DNA from: CAZBSE01 sp964494385
Lineage (GTDB): Bacteria > Actinomycetota > Humimicrobiia > Humimicrobiales > Humimicrobiaceae
Assembly: GCA_964494385.1 (NCBI GenBank)
Contig: CAZBSE010000037.1
Coordinates: forward strand, 1-9,294
Length of the DNA: 9,294 nucleotides
Direction of reading: 5' to 3'
Under the pieces are notes generated by a model, which saw only the letters and a program-made list of their open reading frames with translations, made no database searches and was not told the DNA's origin. Shown piece by piece: positions 5,500 through 9,294 of this stretch (the first letter of the stretch is position 1; every line of letters starts with the position of its first letter). The translations under genes and the position numbers were made by a program.

Positions 5500-6600
5500 T
5501 TATAAAGAACTTCTCCGTTCGAACCTGCTTTTCATGAGATCGAGGAGTTTTGATTTGGTGGGATCCACATTATTTAAAGCCGCCATGTAAATACTGATCC
5601 AATCAGCAAGAAAAATACCGGTAAATCCCTTGACTGCATCGCTTGGACCTTCAAGTATTATTTCTTCAAAATTTATTCCCTTTTCGATGAGGATGCCTTT
5701 TAAGATTTCAACTCTCCGTATGGTAGTTATTTTTGAATCTTTATCGGTAATAAAAAGAACAAAAAATTTGTTTCTTAATTCGTATTTCATCTCCCAGGCA
5801 GCTATTTCACCGTGATCCATTTCCGGCAGGGTATTGAAATGGGCAAAATTATTGCTGTTCATACAGATCTGGTTTTTCATCCTGAAGCTGACCGCTCCGG
5901 TCAGACTATTGCTCCCATATATTACCGGAATATTATTAAAAAGATTAACGGCGGTCTTTTTAGCAATATTATTGTGTGTTTTTATATCGGGACCAAGCTC
6001 TTTTGATAATTCAAATATGGCATTTTCCACTTCATCCCAATCTATTCCCACCAGGCATTCTTTATTATCGCCGCAGATATCAAGAGCACCTGCTTTATTC
6101 AGTATATTTACAAGAAATACATAAATATAACCCACTGCCATTCTGGAAATGATATCTGCTTTATAGGAGATAAGCCTTACATTTTTACTATTCGTTGCTA
6201 TATCTTTTAATTTACCGCCGGAGGTTACCGCAATTACTTCAACGCCCAGCTCCAGAACCTTATCCACTGCGGTAAGTACTTCGTTTGAATTGCCGCTGTG
6301 GCATACAGCCACGACCAGGGTATCTTTATTTACCCATGAAGGAATGGTAGCTTTTGAAAAAAGTACAATGGGTATCTTGTATCTGTTTATCTCTATTGAA
6401 TATATTAATCTGAATGCAGTAATGCATGAATTTCCCACGCCCAGGATCAATACATTTTTATATTTCCTGTCAAATGATAGTTTTAATTTTCGGATTATAT
6501 TCTCTGCTATCTTAAACTGCTTGGGAAAATTGTAAAGGACATCTATGATTTTCTGCGGGATAATCTCAAAAAATTTTTTTTCGTTATCAAGTAGTTTCAA
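5500..6600 (-). CDS. SIS-domain sugar-phosphate isomerase, bifunctional PGI/PMI type
   Basis: The protein has 366 residues. The start is TTG (6600-6598): AAGGAG (6611-6606) lies 5 nt before it, and an in-frame TGA directly precedes it. The N-terminal SIS domain has GVGNS (54-58), CHSGNSNE (100-107), AVTSGG (124-129) and ISRMAVGY (151-158). The C-terminal half holds the bifunctional-isomerase region RMKNQ (240-244) and LPEMDHGEIAAWE (258-270), with Glu260 and His263 at the expected active-site positions. Known relatives interconvert glucose-6-P, mannose-6-P and fructose-6-P in the cytoplasm. Two signatures deviate: GGS is GNS, and the usual S-Y-S-G-N-T is C-H-S-G-N-S, so the substrate may differ. 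It is divergent from the Nif3 operon and precedes the oxidoreductase by 86 bp. Confidence 0.85.
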   Translation of the reverse strand: MKLLDNEKKFFEIIPQKIIDVLYNFPKQFKIAENIIRKLKLSFDRKYKNVLILGVGNSCITAFRLIYSIEINRYKIPIVLFSKATIPSWVNKDTLVVAVCHSGNSNEVLTAVDKVLELGVEVIAVTSGGKLKDIATNSKNVRLISYKADIISRMAVGYIYVFLVNILNKAGALDICGDNKECLVGIDWDEVENAIFELSKELGPDIKTHNNIAKKTAVNLFNNIPVIYGSNSLTGAVSFRMKNQICMNSNNFAHFNTLPEMDHGEIAAWEMKYELRNKFFVLFITDKDSKITTIRRVEILKGILIEKGINFEEIILEGPSDAVKGFTGIFLADWISIYMAALNNVDPTKSKLLDLMKSRFERRSSL

Positions 6601-6657
6601 TCATTCTCCTTCGGGAATGGCTGGAAACGGCTAAAATAATTACTTTTTATTTCAGGG

Positions 6658-6675
6658 TAAATATTATAATATTTA
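6658..6675. promoter_or_regulatory. 18-bp palindrome holding overlapping divergent -10 elements
   Basis: TAAATATTATAATATTTA is its own reverse complement. It contains TATAAT on the plus strand (6665-6670) and on the minus strand (6668-6663), pointing to the Nif3 operon and the isomerase gene respectively. No convincing -35 is visible on either side. Such symmetry would make the two promoters compete. AT-richness makes chance occurrence possible. Confidence 0.4.
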
Positions 6676-6701
6676 TGCTAATAATACAATTTTAAATCAA
6701 A

Positions 6702-7832
6702 ATGATTCTAAAACAGCTGGTTTTGCATCTGGACAGAATTTTTAATAAGAAGCTTGCTTTAAGCTGGGACAAAATAGGACTGCAGATCGGAAACCTCGAA
6801 AGCGATATAAAAAAAATCCTTATAACCCTGGATGCGACCGGTGGTACCGTAGGGGAAGCAGTAAGCAAGAATTGCGGTTTAATCCTGGCCCACCATCCTC
6901 TGATATTTGACTCTCTTGACACTATCCTTAGTTCAGGCTCCGGTGAGAAAAAAATTCTGACACTAATTGAAAATAAAGTTGCATTTTACTGCGCACATAC
7001 CAATTACGACGCAATGGCCGGGGGGTTGAATGATTTTGCCGCTGGTTTACTGGGACTGGTAAATACAGGTGTCATAGAGGACCAGGATGAACAGTGGTAT
7101 AAATTTGTAGTTTTCGTGCCTGTGGGATCAGAAGAAAAAGTCAGAAAAACAATCTGTGATCAGGGCAGCGGCAAATGGCGTAATTATTCATGCTGTACCT
7201 TCAGCGCAAGGGGCAAAGGCACTTTTACTCCCCACGAAGGCTCAAAACCTTTTATAGGCAAAACCGGTAAAACGAGTCTTGTAGACGAGGTAAGGATAGA
7301 ATGCATCGTAGGACGGAATAATCTTGACGAGTTGATTAAAGCGGTAGTAAGCGCGCACCCATACGAAGAAGTTGCATATGATGTATACAGGATTGAAAAT
7401 AAGTTCAAGGATGAAGGGATAGGAAGGTACGGAGAGCTGGAAGTGCCCTGCTCTTTTAAAGATTTTACGGCAGTGGTTAAGGATAAATTAAAGATTGAAA
7501 ATTTGAGATGGATGTTTGATAAAGATACGGATATTGCCAGTAAGAAAATCAAAAAAGTGGCATTAGTATGCGGAAGCGCCAATTCACTTTCCGGGAAGCT
7601 TGCAGATATTGATTGTGACCTGGTGCTGGTAGGAGAGATAGGTTACCATAATGCAGAAAAGATTATTGAGAGCGGGAAGGTAGTTATGGAAATAGGGCAC
7701 GGCATCAGTGAAAAGCCGGCCATTGATGATATGTATAATAAGCTTAAAAGTTTTTTCCTAAAACAAAAAATAGAGATGGATATATTAAAGAGCAAGACGG
7801 GTTATAGATTCTGGAGGTATAAATTTGAGTAA
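6702..7832 (+). CDS. Nif3-like dinuclear metal protein with PII-like insert
   Basis: The 376-residue length matches the YqfO-type members rather than the shorter 250-residue form. The metal ligands of the family are all present: HHPLIF (H64, H65), HTNYD (H99, D103) and GHGISEK (H333, E337), plus GEIGYHNAEK. Residues from about 130 to 235 form the inserted PII-like domain (AHPYEEVAYDVY near its end). Family members are hexameric metal proteins. They are often annotated GTP cyclohydrolase type 2 on the basis of one homologue, and their general role is unsettled. A TAA at 6693-6695 fixes the ATG as the earliest start. No Shine-Dalgarno precedes it and the predicted leader is short. It heads an operon with the zinc-ribbon and RNase HI genes. 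Confidence 0.93.
   Translation: MILKQLVLHLDRIFNKKLALSWDKIGLQIGNLESDIKKILITLDATGGTVGEAVSKNCGLILAHHPLIFDSLDTILSSGSGEKKILTLIENKVAFYCAHTNYDAMAGGLNDFAAGLLGLVNTGVIEDQDEQWYKFVVFVPVGSEEKVRKTICDQGSGKWRNYSCCTFSARGKGTFTPHEGSKPFIGKTGKTSLVDEVRIECIVGRNNLDELIKAVVSAHPYEEVAYDVYRIENKFKDEGIGRYGELEVPCSFKDFTAVVKDKLKIENLRWMFDKDTDIASKKIKKVALVCGSANSLSGKLADIDCDLVLVGEIGYHNAEKIIESGKVVMEIGHGISEKPAIDDMYNKLKSFFLKQKIEMDILKSKTGYRFWRYKFE
7813..7818 (+). promoter_or_regulatory. Ribosome binding site that fixes the TTG start of the zinc-ribbon gene
   Basis: GGAGGT lies inside the end of the Nif3 gene, 6 nt before TTG at 7825. No ATG or GTG near it shares the frame, so TTG is the initiator and translation is probably coupled to the upstream gene. 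Confidence 0.75.
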
Positions 7833-8586
7833 TTCTAAGTTTAATGTGGTGGTACTGGTGGAACTGCAGTTGATAGAGAACGCAATTTCTGCAAGGCAGT
7901 CTGAGATTGAAGAGGTTAAAAATAACCGGGAGCTGATTTCCGCGGAGAGCAGATTTGCAGAACTTGATAAAAAGTTTGATGAAATAAACAGCAATTATAA
8001 CAATCTGGAGAATCAGCGTAAGAAACTTGAGGATTCTGTAGGGATACAGAATGAAAAGATTAAAAGTGATGAAGGCAAGCTCTTCAGTGGTACCATTACC
8101 AGCGCCAAGGAACTGGAAAACTATCAGGAGGAGGTCAGGATACTAAAACAAAAGAATTCTGAAATGGAGGACCGGATGCTGGAGCTTATGATTAAACTTG
8201 AAGAAATATCGGGGAAGGCAAAGCTGGTAGGAGAAGAAAAGGATAAAACAGGCACAGATGTAAATAGGATAAAAGCAGAGATGAACGAGAAGCTAGAGGT
8301 ACTTAAAAATATAATCGGGGGATTAAAAAAGAGAAGAGAAGATGTGACATCGAATATACCGGATGATTATTTAAAAAAATACAGGGAGCTCAAAAGTAAA
8401 AAGGGCGGTATTGCCGTAGCTGTGCTGAAAGATAACTTCTGTAATGTATGCAATATGGAGATACCTTCAAGTGATGCGGAAAGAATAATAGATGCGGATG
8501 AGATTTACAGATGTCCCCTATGCGGCCGGATGGCCGTAATTTACAGAAGCGAGATAGATAATATTAAAAGGGAACTGGAATCTTAG
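7825..8586 (+). CDS. Coiled-coil protein with C4 zinc ribbon (CT398/HP0958-like)
   Basis: The protein has 253 residues and overlaps the Nif3 gene by 8 bp. Residues from about 10 to 190 are charged heptad-like helix, rich in E, K and L, forming a long antiparallel coiled coil. The C-terminus has a zinc ribbon with CNVC (C206, C209) and CPLC (C230, C233). This is the layout of the zf-RING_7 family known from Chlamydia CT398 and Helicobacter HP0958. Relatives act as scaffolds that bind RNA or protein partners, but the role of the actinobacterial-type members is unknown. Adjacency to Nif3 and RNase HI is a recurrent arrangement and suggests a shared process. The stop codon touches the ATG of the next gene. 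Confidence 0.93.
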   Translation: MSNSKFNVVVLVELQLIENAISARQSEIEEVKNNRELISAESRFAELDKKFDEINSNYNNLENQRKKLEDSVGIQNEKIKSDEGKLFSGTITSAKELENYQEEVRILKQKNSEMEDRMLELMIKLEEISGKAKLVGEEKDKTGTDVNRIKAEMNEKLEVLKNIIGGLKKRREDVTSNIPDDYLKKYRELKSKKGGIAVAVLKDNFCNVCNMEIPSSDAERIIDADEIYRCPLCGRMAVIYRSEIDNIKRELES

Positions 8587-9054
8587 ATGGTAAAAGAAAC
8601 ATGCAACTATTTAAAGATATATTTTGATGGGGGTTCAAGGGGCAATCCCGGTCCCTCTGCAATCGGTGCAGTGGCATATGATGAGAATAATAAAAAAATT
8701 GAAGAGCTCAGCACCTTCATAGGCCGCTATACCAATAATATGGCAGAGTATCTGGCACTGGATGGCGCCCTGGATATGGCAGAGAAGTATCATTGCAAGA
8801 AGATAATACTGCTTACCGACAGTAAGCTGTTAAACAACCAGATTAAAAAGGTCTGGAAGATAAAAGATAAAAATATTTTAAAAATCTATCTGAAAGTATC
8901 GGAAAAGTTAAGCAGGTACGGTGTTGTGGACCTGAGACTGGTCCCAAGAGAAAAAAATACTGAAGCCGACAGGCTGGTGAACCGGGCGCTGGATAAAAAG
9001 GAACTTACATATGAAGGCGAGTCAAAGATAAGTTTTGGAAATGTGGATGAATGA
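8587..9054 (+). CDS. rnhA: Ribonuclease HI, stand-alone
   Basis: This 155-residue enzyme cleaves the RNA strand of RNA-DNA hybrids, removing R-loops and primers in the cytoplasm. The four catalytic acidic residues are visible: D14 in FDGGSRGNPGP, E54 in NNMAEYLAL, D78 in LLTDSKLL and D128 in PREKNTEADRL. The sequence is of the compact type that lacks the basic protrusion of the E. coli enzyme. In many Actinobacteria the matching gene is fused to a CobC-like phosphatase; here it ends at normal length with no fusion. The ATG directly follows the upstream TAG with zero spacing, and GGGAACTGGA is only a weak ribosome binding site, so coupling is likely. Confidence 0.95.
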   Translation: MVKETCNYLKIYFDGGSRGNPGPSAIGAVAYDENNKKIEELSTFIGRYTNNMAEYLALDGALDMAEKYHCKKIILLTDSKLLNNQIKKVWKIKDKNILKIYLKVSEKLSRYGVVDLRLVPREKNTEADRLVNRALDKKELTYEGESKISFGNVDE

Positions 9055-9061
9055 GCCTTTA

Positions 9062-9089
9062 TTGATTTTTAGATAAATATCTGTAATAT
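9062..9089 (+). promoter_or_regulatory. Promoter of rnpB
   Basis: TTGATT (9062-9067) and TAATAT (9084-9089) are 16 bp apart. The predicted initiation point, about 9096, coincides with the expected 5' end of the RNA, so no leader would need removal. The -10 is the same TAATAT as in the tRNA promoter at 2461-2466. Confidence 0.55.
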
Positions 9090-9093
9090 ATAA

Positions 9094-9294
9094 CCGGAGT
9101 TAGTCGAGTAGTCGCGCAGGCTTTGCCTGCGAGGAAAGTCCGGGCTCCATAGGGCAGGATGCTGGGGAAAGCCCAGCGGGATCAGCACAAAAGCTGATTC
9201 CAGCGCCAGTGCAACAGAAAATATACCGCCGGGATTATATCCCGGTAAGGGTGAAATGGCGAGGTAAGAGCTCACCAGCAGTCTGGTGACAGGC
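9094..9294 (+). ncRNA. rnpB: RNase P RNA, bacterial class A, 3' part outside window
   Basis: This is the catalytic RNA of RNase P, which matures tRNA 5' ends. Conserved blocks are visible in order: GAGGAAAGTCCGGGCTCC (from 9131), GTGCAACAGAAAATATACCGCC (from 9209, split here only by position), GGTAAGGGTGAAA, and GGTAAGAGCTCACC near the end. Hairpins fit known elements: CGCAGGC/GCCTGCG (9115-9131, P3), ATCAGC/GCTGAT (9181-9198) and CCGGGAT/ATCCCGG (9229-9245, P12-like). The 5' boundary is estimated. About half of the RNA, including the 3' strands of P1, P2 and P4, lies beyond 9294. Confidence 0.95.

Noticed and set aside
7184..7582. Minus-strand frame opposite the Nif3 gene
   Set aside because: It is a shadow of a conserved gene, with no initiation signal.
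1..9294. CRISPR arrays, insertion sequences, toxin-antitoxin or phage modules
   Set aside because: No direct-repeat array, transposase, terminal inverted repeats, integrase or paired small toxin-like genes were seen on either strand.

Overview
This is ordinary chromosomal sequence from an AT-rich bacterium with about a dozen genes and two structured RNA genes. The best taxonomic guess is a deep-branching or uncultured actinobacterial lineage. That guess rests on three things: the block Nif3-like protein / coiled-coil C4 zinc-ribbon protein / RNase HI, which resembles the actinobacterial neighbourhood; a bifunctional phosphoglucose/phosphomannose isomerase type protein; and a DUF5679-like mini zinc ribbon. 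No 16S gene or clade-specific marker is present, so this is inference. A low-GC Chloroflexota-like or Bacillota-like genome is not excluded.

Layout. Positions 1-621 hold the 3' part of radC. A 75-residue orphan beta-type domain (681-908) follows, with no export signal and no ribosome binding site. A membrane-anchored or exported beta-propeller protein (1041-2384) has its own extended -10 promoter. Next is a tRNA gene with anticodon CAU (2501-2577) behind a good sigma-70 type promoter. An AT-rich stretch separates it from a 49-codon zinc-ribbon gene on the minus strand (2837-2986). That gene is divergent from a PEBP/YbhB-like lipoprotein gene (3324-3986), and a 13-bp-arm palindrome lies between them.

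From 4074 to 6600 everything reads leftward: a 62-residue two-helix membrane protein, a Gfo/Idh/MocA oxidoreductase (start corrected to 5413), and a SIS-domain sugar-phosphate isomerase that starts with TTG. The isomerase diverges from a tight rightward operon (6702-9054): a Nif3-like metal protein with a PII-like insert, the coiled-coil zinc-ribbon protein (TTG start, 8-bp overlap), and a stand-alone RNase HI. The class A RNase P RNA gene (rnpB) follows with its own promoter and runs off the window end at 9294.

Functionally the window mixes nucleic-acid housekeeping (tRNA, RNase HI, RNase P RNA, RadC), envelope proteins with acidic linkers, and a likely sugar or sugar-phosphate pair (isomerase plus oxidoreductase). 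I see no mobile element, CRISPR array, toxin-antitoxin pair or defence island, and no convincing new multi-gene system. The points most worth a second look are the small genes and the AT-rich dyads at three intergenic promoter regions.
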